DNA of 64,000 nt from Crambe crambe (lineage: Eukaryota; Porifera; Demospongiae; Poecilosclerida; Crambeidae), in NCBI GenBank assembly GCA_963924555.1, contig OZ004594.1, forward strand, positions 3,999,563 through 4,063,562. Reading direction: 5' to 3'. Position 1 is the stretch's first letter, and each line of letters opens with the position of its first letter. Below are positions 11,161 through 20,339 of this stretch, piece after piece. Position numbers and translations under genes: made by a program. The notes beneath the pieces are model-generated. The model was not told where the DNA came from and searched no databases. It saw only the letters and a list, made by a program, of their open reading frames with translations.

Positions 11161-14100
11161 TTAGACAACCATATCTCTCGAACCACTCAAGCTACAGCTA
11201 TGATTTCTGGACAAATCCACTCCAAATTCTACAAACTACGATCTTTTCTACTTGTTGATCCTCGAAAGAGTCGATGAAAAAAGGAGACACTACGGAGCAC
11301 AGCACTCGACTAATTCAATTAGGAAGCCATCTTTTCTATAATACGCATGCGCATGTAATTGATATCTAATTATTCGAAATTATATAATATTACTCAGCTA
11401 TCTCTCTTGCTAGCTAGATAATGGACTACACTATCGACTCGGGGATTTTAGATTCACCAATCCAGCTACCGGTAGACTCTATTTCAGCATCTTCGACCTC
11501 CAAGTATAGCTCAACAATAACACAACACCTTGACTCGTTGCTATGCTATTGGAGAACTATTCTTCTTCCATCTGTCCCCTGCATAGAAGAATGAACTCTA
11601 TACATAGCTAAAACCAAAAAAAGACCAGGAACAAGTAAGGGAAAAAGCATTTCGTGAAATGAAAAAAGATGTAGGGATGACCACTGCTCAAAAAAGTAAG
11701 GAAATAAGAAGGATATAAATGGGATCAATCTTTGTTCTGTATATCCAGCCAACAATCCCTACATATACGTATATTACTGCACTATAATCTGAAGCTACCC
11801 GACGTATATGTAGGGATTGTTGGCTGGATATACAGAACAAAGATTGATCCCATTTCCATCCTTCTTGTTTCCTTACTTTTTTGAGCAGTGGTCATCCCTA
11901 CATCTTTTTTCATTTCACGAAATGCTTTTTCCCTTATACAAAAGTGAAATTCTAGTTCCCCCACTTATCCAGCCTACTAGAGCCTACTACAATGTGTAGA
12001 CCAAGTTTCAGGACTACCGTTTCAAGCAGGTAAATCGGTGAATTCTTCTTCTTCTCTATTGTTATCGTTATTCTTCTTAGATAACCATATCTCTCGAACC
12101 ACTCAAGCTACAGCTATGATTTCTGGATAAATCCGCTCCAAATTCTACCAGCTACGATCTTTTCTACTTGTTGATTCTCGAAAGAGTGGATGAAAAAGGA
12201 GACATAACGGAGCACAGCACTTGACTGATTCATTTAGTGTTTCTATAATACGCATAGCTACGTATGTATTTGATATCCAATAATTATAATATTACTCAGC
12301 TATCTCTAGCTAGCTAGCTAGCTCTAGATAATGATGTGTATCAACTCGGGGATTTAGATTCACCAATCCATCTACTGGTAGACTCATCTTCGACCTCCAA
12401 GTATAGCTCAACAATGACACAACACCTTGACTCGTTGATGGTATGCTATTGGAGAACTATTCTTCTTTCATCTGTCCCTGCATACACATAAAAAGAATGA
12501 ACTCTATACATAGCTAAAACCATAAAAGAGAGGAAAAAAGACCAGGAACAAGTAAGGGAAAAATCATTTCCTGAAATGAAAGAAGATGTAGGGATGACCA
12601 CTGCTCAAAAAAGTAAGGAAACAAGAAGGATGGAAATGGGATCAATCTTTGTTCTGTATATCCAGCCAACAATCCCTACATATACGTCGGGTAGCTTCAG
12701 ATTATAGTGTAGTAATGTACGTATATGTAGGGATTGTTGGCTGGATATACAGAACAAAGATTGATTCCATTTCCATCCTTTTTGTTTCCTTACTTTTTTG
12801 AGCAGTGGTCATCCCTACATCTTTTTTCATTTCAGGAAATGATTTTTCCTTTATAGGAATACTAGCTAGCTTGCTCGCTCGCTGCGACTCAAATGTTGTA
12901 CATTGCCCCAATTAGTAGAAAATGACATAATTGAATGTGACACTTTTTAAAAAGGAGTTTACTGTGTTATGTTTTAGCTTTGATTTCTTTTTCCTTCTCT
13001 AGCTACTTCCCAGAAGCCAGACTCTAAAGAACCACAGAGTGAGTAATATTTTTATTTGCTATACTTCCTTCAATCAATGAGGGATAATAATGCATACTAT
13101 AATATTACTTTTACTGTAGCTATAATTATTATAGTGATTGTTTGCATATTCATTTTACAGAATCAATATTAAGTGACTCATTTCTAGATGATACAACCAG
13201 AAAGAAAGAAGTAAGTATGTGTGCATGCAGATATCATTCCATGTGGGGTATGAATTCTGATTGCTCTCCTGGTTTCTTTGATTCAGTTCGAGCAGGCCAT
13301 GAAATGGGGCCATGTTGAGGCGATCATCATCAAGATCCTGATTGTGGGTGCTGCTGGAGTCGGCAAGTCCTGTTTTTTATCTCATCTCCTTGGTGTCGCT
13401 ATTTCTCTGATCCAAAACGATACAGGAGTTGCTAATACTCAGAGAGTCAATTGTCTAAGATTGGGTACAACTGATCAATCAAATGACGACATAGTTTGGG
13501 AAGTGGTTGGACCAAGAAAACTGATAGAGCTTCTTGCCGATGCCATAACCACAAGAATTAAGAAGTTCACTGCTTCTCCACATCTATCACGTCGTTCTGC
13601 GGGTTCTCATTCAACCGCAAGCTACTCTACTGCTATAACTTCTATCCTTCAGCTAATTGGTCGTTCCAAAGAAGGTAAATTGCTGAAGATGACTTGGATC
13701 TATCTCATAGATAGTAGAGGACAGCCCCAGTTCCACGAGCTTCTTACAGCTTTCATCAGAAACACCACTTTAGGTATCTTCGTCTTCAGGCTCTCAGATC
13801 GGTTGGATGATAAGCCACAAATTGAATATGGAAAGCAACTGTGTAAGTCTTATTCTTTCCCCATGAGTCACAAGGAGATCTTCCAGCACTGTGTCCAGAC
13901 TATTGCTTCCCTCCCTTCTACTTCTCCTCGGAAAGATCAGGCCCTAACTCGTCCGAAAATTCTTGTCTTGGGAACTCATCGAGATGAAGAGAACCGGTGT
14001 CTCGAAACACGTGATCAAAAAGAGAAGATTCTCTGGGATATCTTGCACCCAAAACCTGATAGAGCCATCTCAGAAGACTTGATCTACTACAAAGGTAAAT

Positions 14101-15775
14101 GTATCTTTCCTTTGAATACTAAATTGCCTGACGAGCAGGACAAGGAGATTATCAGTGATATTCGAGAAGAAATTCTGAATCGTAAACCACAACCCCAATC
14201 CATCCCACTGCAGTATTACGCACTTGAACTGGAACTTGAAAAGAAAGAAAAGTGTGTGATTAGCTTCAAAGAATGTTTGGATATTGCTAAACATTCTCTG
14301 CATTTCACAGAGACCACTGCCAGAGCTGCCATCCATCATCTCGATAGCCTCAACCTCATCCAACACTTCCCAGAGTGTGCTGAGAAGGTTATATTCTGTG
14401 ATACCAATGTCCTCCTTAATAAGATGAATGAGATGATAGAGAAAAGTTATAGCTTGAGAGATAAGGCAGTTGTAGGAGGAGACTGGGCTAAATTCCACAT
14501 GCATGGCAGAGTGACCTTACCCATGCTTGAAGAATTTCCTGAAGGCTTCGTGCAAGATCTTTACGATCATCACACTTTGGCCAAGATCTTTGAAGACTTG
14601 CTCATCTTCACTCGTTTAGAGCATGATGATAGCTTTTTCATGCCTGCCCTGCTTGATGTTAAACATCTCTTCCAGCGACCAACGAAAACATGCTTGATCA
14701 TAGAGTTCTCTGGGTATGCCCCCCTGGGACTTTTTTCTTCCTCCGTTGCTTTTCTGACTTCAAGCAAAAACCGATGGCAATGGAAGTTCTTATTTGAAGA
14801 AGGCAAGCTCTTCCGAAATGTGATTAGCTTTGATGTGGAATCGGTGGTGGTTACTCTTATCAACAACTCCACTCATTTCGAGGTTCATGTGCAGCTGCAG
14901 GAAGAAGACACATCCTTGATGCCTGAATTGTGCAGAATTATACGACAAGGGGTCAAGGAGTCTATTGATAGATCGATGGAGAAGCGCCACATCTGTAGTG
15001 CATCATATAATGAAAGTTTTTTCTGCCCATGCGACTCATTTGCTACCTACCACTTGACCAGTGTGAAGAAAAAAGTCAGAAAGTATCGCAGGTATTGCCA
15101 CATTACTAAGAAGGGTGAAGCTTTGGAAGAACATCACTACCAGTGGCTGGGAATAGAACCCCCTACTCCGTCAAAAGGTAGGAATAGAGTTTAGTTGTGC
15201 CACTATAGCCTAAATATTTTCCTCTGTAATATGTTATTTATAGCAACTACCAGTTCTCTCGAAATGGCTGCTCTTCCTGCAGCTAAGGAGCACCTGAAAG
15301 ACATGAACAGAGAAGAAGTGATAAGAGTGGGGATAGATCTTGGATTGTCATACAGCAGACTTCAAAAGATGAGAATGCTTCCTGAACAGGTCATAGTAGC
15401 ATGGTTGAGGGGCGACGACAAATGTGGTCTTCCCAGCTGGAATAAACTGGCCATAGCTCTTGAAAATAATGGTCACACGACTATTGCCTCCAAAGTCAGG
15501 AATGGTGAGCATAGGAAAAATTAATGAGATATGAGTTAAGTTAATCCACTTCCTAATTCCAGAAAAATGCTGTCAAGTCCCCTCTCCTCCTCTTTCAAGG
15601 CCTATACCAGCAAGTGAGTAGTTTAGTAGAGTAGTGTACTGGTTTTCATATATAGTGTTAATGAAATGCAGGTCCTTCTATCAACCCTTTACCTGAGGGC
15701 AGTAGCTCTCCTAATGACAGGTTGCACCAAACTTCTTCCACGTCACAAAGATGTGCATTTTGCTGGTGTTTTTAA
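6539..15775 (+). CDS. coiled-coil / Roc-COR-like GTPase / Death domain protein
   Basis: Nine exons join in frame to 879 codons: 6539-6571, 6941-6982, 7065-7236, 13003-13038, 13161-13210, 13287-15177, 15244-15504, 15563-15613 and 15672-15775. Every junction has GT/AG and the phases agree. Domains in order are a charged N-terminal coiled coil (about 1-80), a large Ras-like GTPase with P-loop GAAGVGKS (132-139), DSRGQ (253-257) and THRD (341-344), a COR-like region to about 700, and a Death domain (about 755-830). Roc-type GTPases with Death domains are adaptor or signalling proteins in the cytosol; this one has no kinase. Intron 3 is 5.8 kb and full of transposons. The start at 6539 is the only ATG that splices in frame to exon 2. 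The exact role is unknown. Confidence 0.85.
7852..9270. repeat. right arm of long inverted repeat 1
   Basis: This is the imperfect reverse complement of 4430-5845, lying wholly inside intron 3 of the Roc-COR-Death gene. It begins with the hairpin AGAGAGTGCGCTAGCACTCTCT followed by AAGTAGGGATGGC, the same terminal motif used by the second repeat family at 10866 and 18380. An ATA/TAA microsatellite sits at about 8053-8089. Confidence 0.75.
9387..9606. mobile_element. hAT-like small TIR element
   Basis: The ends are CAGTGGTGGATC and GATCCACCACTG, an end type common in hAT-derived MITEs, with a G/C-rich step just inside. Flanking octamers ACTTTGAT and TTGTTGAT are only partly alike, so the target duplication is decayed or absent. 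It lies in intron 3 of the Roc-COR-Death gene, and nothing is coded. Confidence 0.5.
10038..10570. repeat. foldback element with arms of about 150 bp
   Basis: The left arm from AATTGCAGTAATTAC through ACACTTGTTGTCTTG-like sequence to TAGATGAA is mirrored on the right (10433-10570), including AAAAAATGGTAAAGCC and its complement. The centre (about 10195-10430) is unique. It lies in intron 3 of the Roc-COR-Death gene. Confidence 0.65.
10866..11635. repeat. repeat family 2, copy I (left outer arm of inverted repeat 2)
   Basis: It starts with hairpin terminus CAGAGAGTGTGGTAGTACTC and runs through an ATT microsatellite (about 11107-11159). It matches copy III at 17648-18402 in reverse complement and copy II at 11937-12552 directly. 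Shared blocks include CCAAGTTTCAGGACCAGGG, CTCGAACCACTCAAGCTAC and AAAGACCAGGAACAAG. Its right end abuts palindrome 1. Confidence 0.75.
11636..11936. repeat. 300-bp palindrome, copy 1
   Basis: Near-perfect inverted arms of about 135 bp run TAAGGGAAAAAGC through GGATATACAGAACAAAG to TGTAGGGATTG, with a 30-bp loop that contains TAATCTGAAGCTACCCG. The loop is in the opposite orientation to copies 2 and 3, as expected if the loop can flip by recombination between the arms. Confidence 0.8.
11937..12552. repeat. repeat family 2, copy II
   Basis: A shortened, diverged direct copy of 10866-11635 sits between palindromes 1 and 2. It shares the GTGAAATTCTAGTTCCCCC start, the TAGATAACCATATCTCTCG block and the CCAGGAACAAG end. 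Confidence 0.7.
12553..12853. repeat. 300-bp palindrome, copy 2
   Basis: Same family as 11636-11936, with the loop CGGGTAGCTTCAGATTATAG in forward orientation. It lies just upstream of exon 4 of the Roc-COR-Death gene, so its hairpin would form in the pre-mRNA about 150 nt before the acceptor. Confidence 0.8.
13003..15177 (+). CDS. Roc-COR-Death gene exons 4-6: linker, GTPase and COR-like region
   Basis: Exons 4 and 5 (36 and 50 bp) encode a polar linker. Exon 6 (1891 bp) encodes the GTPase and COR. P-loop GAAGVGKS and the DSRGQ motif are about 114 residues apart, roughly double the usual Roc spacing, because of a Ser-rich insertion around residues 205-235. THRD is the Roc form of the G4 motif. 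After it, a helix-rich stretch with paired blocks around LELELEKKEK and AIHHLDSLNLIQHF resembles the winged-helix half of COR. GTP binding is expected from the motifs. The COR call is weaker than the GTPase call. Confidence 0.75.
15244..15775 (+). CDS. Roc-COR-Death gene exons 7-9: Death domain and Cys-rich tail
   Basis: Exon 7 (261 bp) encodes a Death-fold domain, recognised by its spaced core: the VGIDLGLSYSRLQKM helix, the VIVAWLRGD helix, then WNKLAIALENNGHTTIASKV. Death domains pair with one another to assemble signalling complexes. Exons 8 and 9 add a short Pro/Ser linker and a tail ending in CAFCWCF before TAA at 15773-15775. The last four residues CWCF fit a CaaX prenylation pattern loosely, which would place the protein at membranes; this is inference. 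Confidence 0.8.
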
Positions 15776-16037
15776 TTGTATATCATGACACACATCATCC
15801 TCAACTTTTCCCCTTCTAGCTTCATTGTTAGCTGTTTGAAAAATTTTTTTGTTAAAAATCATGTAATAATGTTGAGGAGTGGTACAGAGCTCAGCTGCTT
15901 GACTGTGTTCTGACTGTTTATTGCTTAATGGCGGCTGGAGTATATTGAATGCTTCAAATACAATACCCCATCCTGGAGATGTCACAGGGTTGACAATCAA
16001 TCCAACTAACCACACTGAAATAATTCCACTTGGTTTA
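15776..16037. other. 3' flank of the Roc-COR-Death gene
   Basis: No further exon is seen. No canonical AATAAA is present in the first 250 bases after the stop, so the polyadenylation site is not located. Confidence 0.4.
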
Positions 16038-16738
16038 GTCGCGCGCGCAGCCCCCTATAAAAAAAAAAAGGGGGGGTCTGGTCTAATGCGTATACCTTTT
16101 TCGTTCTCTCCTCCAAAATCTGGAGGAGCGTACTAGAGCTGTATTGCTTATGGAGCACGTGATAGAAGGGGTAAAAATTGCGAGATAGATTTTTTACTAG
16201 CAGCTAGTACTAAGCTTCTAGCATAGTTTCCAGAGCCTGAGTCCAAGTATGGAAGCTGCTGAGCCAAACACTCTTCAATCATTGCCAGGACGGCGAAGTT
16301 ACTTGGCTATTTCACCACGAAGCCAGAGCAAGAGAGGACTCTTCACAGAAATTTGTAACTGGTCATGATGTCTTTGTGTCACTCCCTACTGGCTATGGAA
16401 AATCATATATTAGCTACTTCCTAGTGTCTTTGATAGGTCCATGGATAAGAAGTCTACTGTATAATAATAGTAAGGATCAAGATGCAGCCATAGCTGCATT
16501 CTCCCTGGTTCTATTAGAGAGAAGTGATTGGGCTACTGCTTGCAATGTTAAGCTGTTTCTTTATTTCTTCTCCTCTGACTGTGAGGAGACATCTCTTCCA
16601 TGCTGCTACAAATAAAAAATTAATTTTATACTCGCACTTTTTAAATGATAGTCATACGTCATAATAAACCACGCCTTGAGAACGAGAAAGGTATACGCAT
16701 TAGACCAGACCCCTACAGGGGGCTGCGCGCGCGAGACT
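16038..16738. mobile_element. TIR element carrying a helicase scrap
   Basis: Inverted ends of about 65 bp: the left begins TAGTCGCGCGCGCAGCC and continues GGGTCTGGTCTAATGCGTAT, and the right ends with the complement GGCTGCGCGCGCGAGACTA. The ends resemble those of the MULE-like element at 22216-22828 (TAGTCTCGCG, then GTCTGGTC). A target duplication is not clear here. The 570-bp interior contains the RecQ-like fragment at 16320-16440. Confidence 0.7.
16320..16440 (+). pseudogene. RecQ-like helicase fragment (motif I)
   Basis: Two overlapping frames spell the start of a superfamily-2 helicase: FVTGHDVFVSLPTGYGKSYI, which contains the Walker A LPTGYGKS in the form typical of RecQ. Sequence before and after is out of frame or stops soon, and no DExH box follows. 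It is a dead fragment enclosed by the TIRs at 16038-16738. Capture by the element or descent from a helicase-bearing autonomous parent are both possible. Confidence 0.65.
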
Positions 16739-17358
16739 AGTTTAGGAGTTCAAGAAAATTTGGCAAGTTCATCGCAGTGCAAGAGTCCACTCCATGACAT
16801 GATGGTTCCACTACAGTTGAATGATTTTCTTAAACTAGCTACTGTGACTAATTCCACATGATAATGGGGACACTATACGTTTTTTGTGGAGTTATCCTTA
16901 GAGAACGGTAGCTAGCTATTTCTTAGATGGTCCTTTGTTGAGAGGTTTGTTTTCTTTTGGAGTGTCCAGATTCCATATATTGTAGCTAGTAGTTTTCATA
17001 ATCACTGTCATTACTTGCATGAGCTTCCCCTCCAAGGTGAAATTCCTAGATGAAACCCTGGTCTTGTGATGGTCATATAAACTGGCATACATGGAGCTTG
17101 AGTATCACCTGATATACCAGCACAGCAGTACCAATGCTGGATTTGGCTTCAGCTGCCCTCTCACTCTCTTCCTTTGATGAGGCTCTCTCTTAAATCACCA
17201 TCTCAATCTAGTGACATCAGTAGCTAGTGGAATTTTACGCACAAACCTCTGTGATATAACAGTATAATATTTACCCTTGAATTGAGGACAACTTTCTAAT
17301 CAGGACACTACTCAAGTTCAAAGTATTGATCAATAAGCTAGCCAAGTACATTTTCCTA
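16739..17358. other. no feature recognised
   Basis: AT-rich sequence with stops in all frames. No exon, TIR pair or tandem repeat was found. Confidence 0.4.
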
Positions 17359-17647
17359 TAAGGGAAAAAGCATTTTGTGAAATGAAAAAAGATGTAGGGA
17401 TGACCACTGCTCAAAAAAGTAAGGAAACAAGGATGGAATCTTTGTTCTGTATATCCAGCCAACAATCCCTACATATACGTCGGGTAGCTTCAGATTATAG
17501 TGTAGTAATGTACGTATATGTAGGGATTGTTGGCTGGATATACAGAACAAAGATTGATCCCATTTCCATCCTTCTTGTTTCCTTACTTTTTTGAGCAGTG
17601 GTCATCCCTACATCTTTTTTTCATTTCAAGAAATGCTTTTTCCCTTA
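17359..17647. repeat. 300-bp palindrome, copy 3
   Basis: TAAGGG...CCCTTA palindrome with the same arms and loop orientation as copy 2. It is the inner part of the right arm of inverted repeat 2, joined to copy III of family 2 exactly as palindrome 1 joins copy I. Confidence 0.8.
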
Positions 17648-18402
17648 CTTGTTCCTGGTCTTTTTTCCTCTCTTTTACGGTTTTAGCTATGATTAGAGTT
17701 CATTCTTCTATGTGTATGCAGGGACAGATGAAAGAAGTTCTCCAATAGCATACCAGCCCAATCATTTATCGAGTCAAGGTGTTGTGTTGTTGAGCCATAC
17801 TTGGAGGTCGAAGATGCTGAAATAGAGTCTACCGCGGTGAATCTAAATCCCCGAATCGATACAGTAGTCTATCATCAGCTAGCTAGAGCTAGCTAGAGAC
17901 AGCTGAGTAATATTATGATTTCGAATAATTGGATATTCAAATACATGCGCATGCGTATTATAGAAAAGATGGCTTCCTAATTGAATTAGTCGAGTGCTGT
18001 GCTCCATAGTGTCTCCTTTTTCATCGACTCTTTCGAGGATCAACGAGTAGAAAAGATCGTAATTGGTAGAATTTGGAGTGGATTTGTCCAGAAATCATGG
18101 CTGTAGCTTGAATGGTTCGAGAGATATGGTTGTCTAATAATAATAATAATAATAATAATAATAGAGAAGAAGAAGAATATAGCGATTTACCTGCTTGCCG
18201 TATTTCTGAAACGGTAAGCTCCCTGGTCCTGAAACTTGGTCTGCACATTGTAGTAGGCTCTAGTAGGCTGGATAATCATTCACAGTAGCTTTTGTTAGGT
18301 CTAAGTGGGAGAACTAGAATTTCACTTTAGTATAGTCTATAGGCGGCGCGCGCGGCCGTCCGAGTCATCCCTACATAGAGAGTGCTACCGCACTCTCTGA
18401 TA
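17648..18402. repeat. repeat family 2, copy III, inverted (right arm of inverted repeat 2)
   Basis: Reverse complement of copy I, ending with the hairpin GAGAGTGCTACCGCACTCTC near 18380-18400. It contains a short ATA/TAA microsatellite (about 18134-18163). Its last 242 bp (18161-18402) are repeated in tandem to the right. Confidence 0.75.
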
Positions 18403-18645
18403 ATAGAGAAGAAGAAGAATATAGCGATTTACCTGCTTGCCGTATTTCTGAAACGGTAAGCTCCCTGGTCCTGAAACTTGGTCTGCACATTGTAGTAGGC
18501 TCTAGTAGGCTGGATAATCATTCACAGTAGCTTTTGTTAGGTCTAAGTGGGGGAACTGGAATTTCACTTTTGTATTAGTCTATAGGCGGCGCGCGCGGCC
18601 GTCCGAGTCAGCCCTACATAGAGAGTGCTACCGCACTCTCTGATA
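18403..18645. repeat. 242-bp tandem duplication
   Basis: A second copy of 18161-18402 differing at only a few positions (for example GGGAGAACT against GGGGGAACT). It carries the CCGTATTTCTGAAACGG palindrome, the GGCGGCGCGCGCGGCCGTCC block and the terminal hairpin. The near identity indicates a recent duplication. Confidence 0.85.
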
Positions 18646-18735
18646 TCTGATTGCATTGAATTGAGCTAATCAAGACACTATTCTGGTTCCAAATGTGAGA
18701 GGTTTGATACAATCGATCAGGACCCTTCGTGTGAC

Positions 18736-19435
18736 CATAGACTATATAGGTTCCTACATGGACTGGAAACGCCTATTAAATTAATATTAACAAGCACTTC
18801 CGGTCGTGTGATATCCGTGTTGCGCCTATTGAGCTGCAGCTGTATCTCCATGAACAGGAAAGATCACTTTAGTGGTTAACCGTACAAGCTTGTGAAGAGG
18901 CTGAACTCTGCCAGGGAGACTATACTACAAGATGCCAAGACCCTGGGATTATTGTCAGAGCAAAACTCGAGTTAAAGTGTGCTCTAGCAGTTAAAATTGC
19001 ATATAAATACTTTGTGTAATTTTATCTCCTGAAGTAGTTCTATCATCCATAGTTAATGTGGTTGAGGACTTGAAGTACATGTTAGTAAATTGTTTTAAAA
19101 GATACATATCAACTTTCTACTACATTGTTACTAACTACTACACCTTTCTTTGTCAAATAGTATACCTGCTTTGTGTAATTTTCTAGGACCAAGTTTAACC
19201 TATCCAGCTCATACTGTAATATAAGCAGTTCATATAAAGTTTGCAGTGTTGCATGGTATTGTTTTTATCCATTTTGGGTACATATTTGGTTGTAGAAATT
19301 CACTAGACAGTTAATTGATGGAAACAGCCGGCCCAGAATACAATATCCGGTAAGTATTACCATAAATATACGGAACACCGCAAGGCGGATGTAATTAATC
19401 ATTTCCAGTCCATTCTGGAACCTCTATAGTCTATG
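18736..19435. mobile_element. 700-bp TIR element flanked by GTGTGAC
   Basis: Ends CATAGACTATATAGGTTCC and its complement (19395-19435) form TIRs of about 45 bp. GTGTGAC at 18729-18735 and again at 19436-19442 is a 7-bp (perhaps 8-bp) target duplication, which fits hAT-like insertion. No coding frame remains inside. Confidence 0.7.
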
Positions 19436-19737
19436 GTGTGACACTTTTCTAATCAGGACACTATCCAAATGTGACCTTCCTGTATATTCACCACTGAAAT
19501 GAGGCTGATACTATTCTGATTCTAAATGTGAAAGGTTCTGTACATTATATGTAATTCTGTGAGTCGTGCCTTCATCTCCCTTTCCTTTGTCATCATCTCT
19601 GCATTAGGTTCTCCTCCAAGCATGTGAATCTGTTCTCAGATGTTCCTCCATGTTGCAGAGTTCGGACCTGTGCCTCAGGTCCTGGTGGCTGATCTTCAGC
19701 TCCTCCACAAGTCTGTATAAAATCAGTAAGTAAAAAG

Positions 19738-20035
19738 ACGTTTCTCACAACTTACTGACACTAAATACAGACACACACTGCCACCTCCCCCCTCTGATGG
19801 TCGACATTCCATGGAGAATTCAGTCCTGATTGGAATGCCAAGCTTTGCTACTACAGTAAACTGACTCCCACCGAGTCTGACATGGATGTCCTCAACTTTA
19901 ATGCTTAGCAGATGCTTCTTCTTGATGGCGGGCTGTTAGCTAGCTGATTTCATATTGCTCTCATCCTTTGCGTTTGATATTTCTCTACAACACCTGTTAC
20001 TTCAGAGACTAGCTTGTAATGGTTAACTAGAGCCA
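19738..20035 (-). pseudogene. decayed copy of the filamin/NHL gene
   Basis: About 300 bp align by eye with 21010-21310 of the neighbouring gene. Shared blocks are GTCCTCAACTTTAATGCTTAGC, here cited as its first 20 bases GTCCTCAACTTTAATGCTTA, and CAACACCTGTTACTTCAGAG. Many substitutions and indels break the frame, so only a relic of the filamin-to-NHL junction remains. Confidence 0.75.
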
Positions 20036-20339
20036 TTCTCAGGAGGGGACTCAGGGGAGGAAACCTTTGATGTCATAGATATACTCCCATTAGCCACTAT
20101 AGCATCTGCCCACTCCTTTATGCATTACAGAACTACAATTCTTCCAAAACAAATTCCTGATAGCTAGGAGGAATGCAGTGAGTAACGTTTTTATTATTTT
20201 TTTTGATAATAAAATAATATTCACAAAAACAATTCAATTCTTACACACTATTATAGTAATATGTAGCTAGTAAAGAAGTAATAAGAATTATGGAAGTTAT
20301 GGAAGGCAGAGACAATTTTAGCTAAATATGGTATGACAT

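Noticed and set aside
10980-11277. Open frames with poly-Asn or poly-Leu
   Set aside because: They come from the ATT/AAT microsatellite inside repeat family 2; the same peptide appears in the inverted copy near 18021-18248.
11546-12911. Several 60-70-codon frames in both directions
   Set aside because: They are translations of the palindromes, which are open on both strands by symmetry.
16376-16615. Active RecQ helicase gene
   Set aside because: Only motif I is present, frames break at once and no DExH or later motifs follow.
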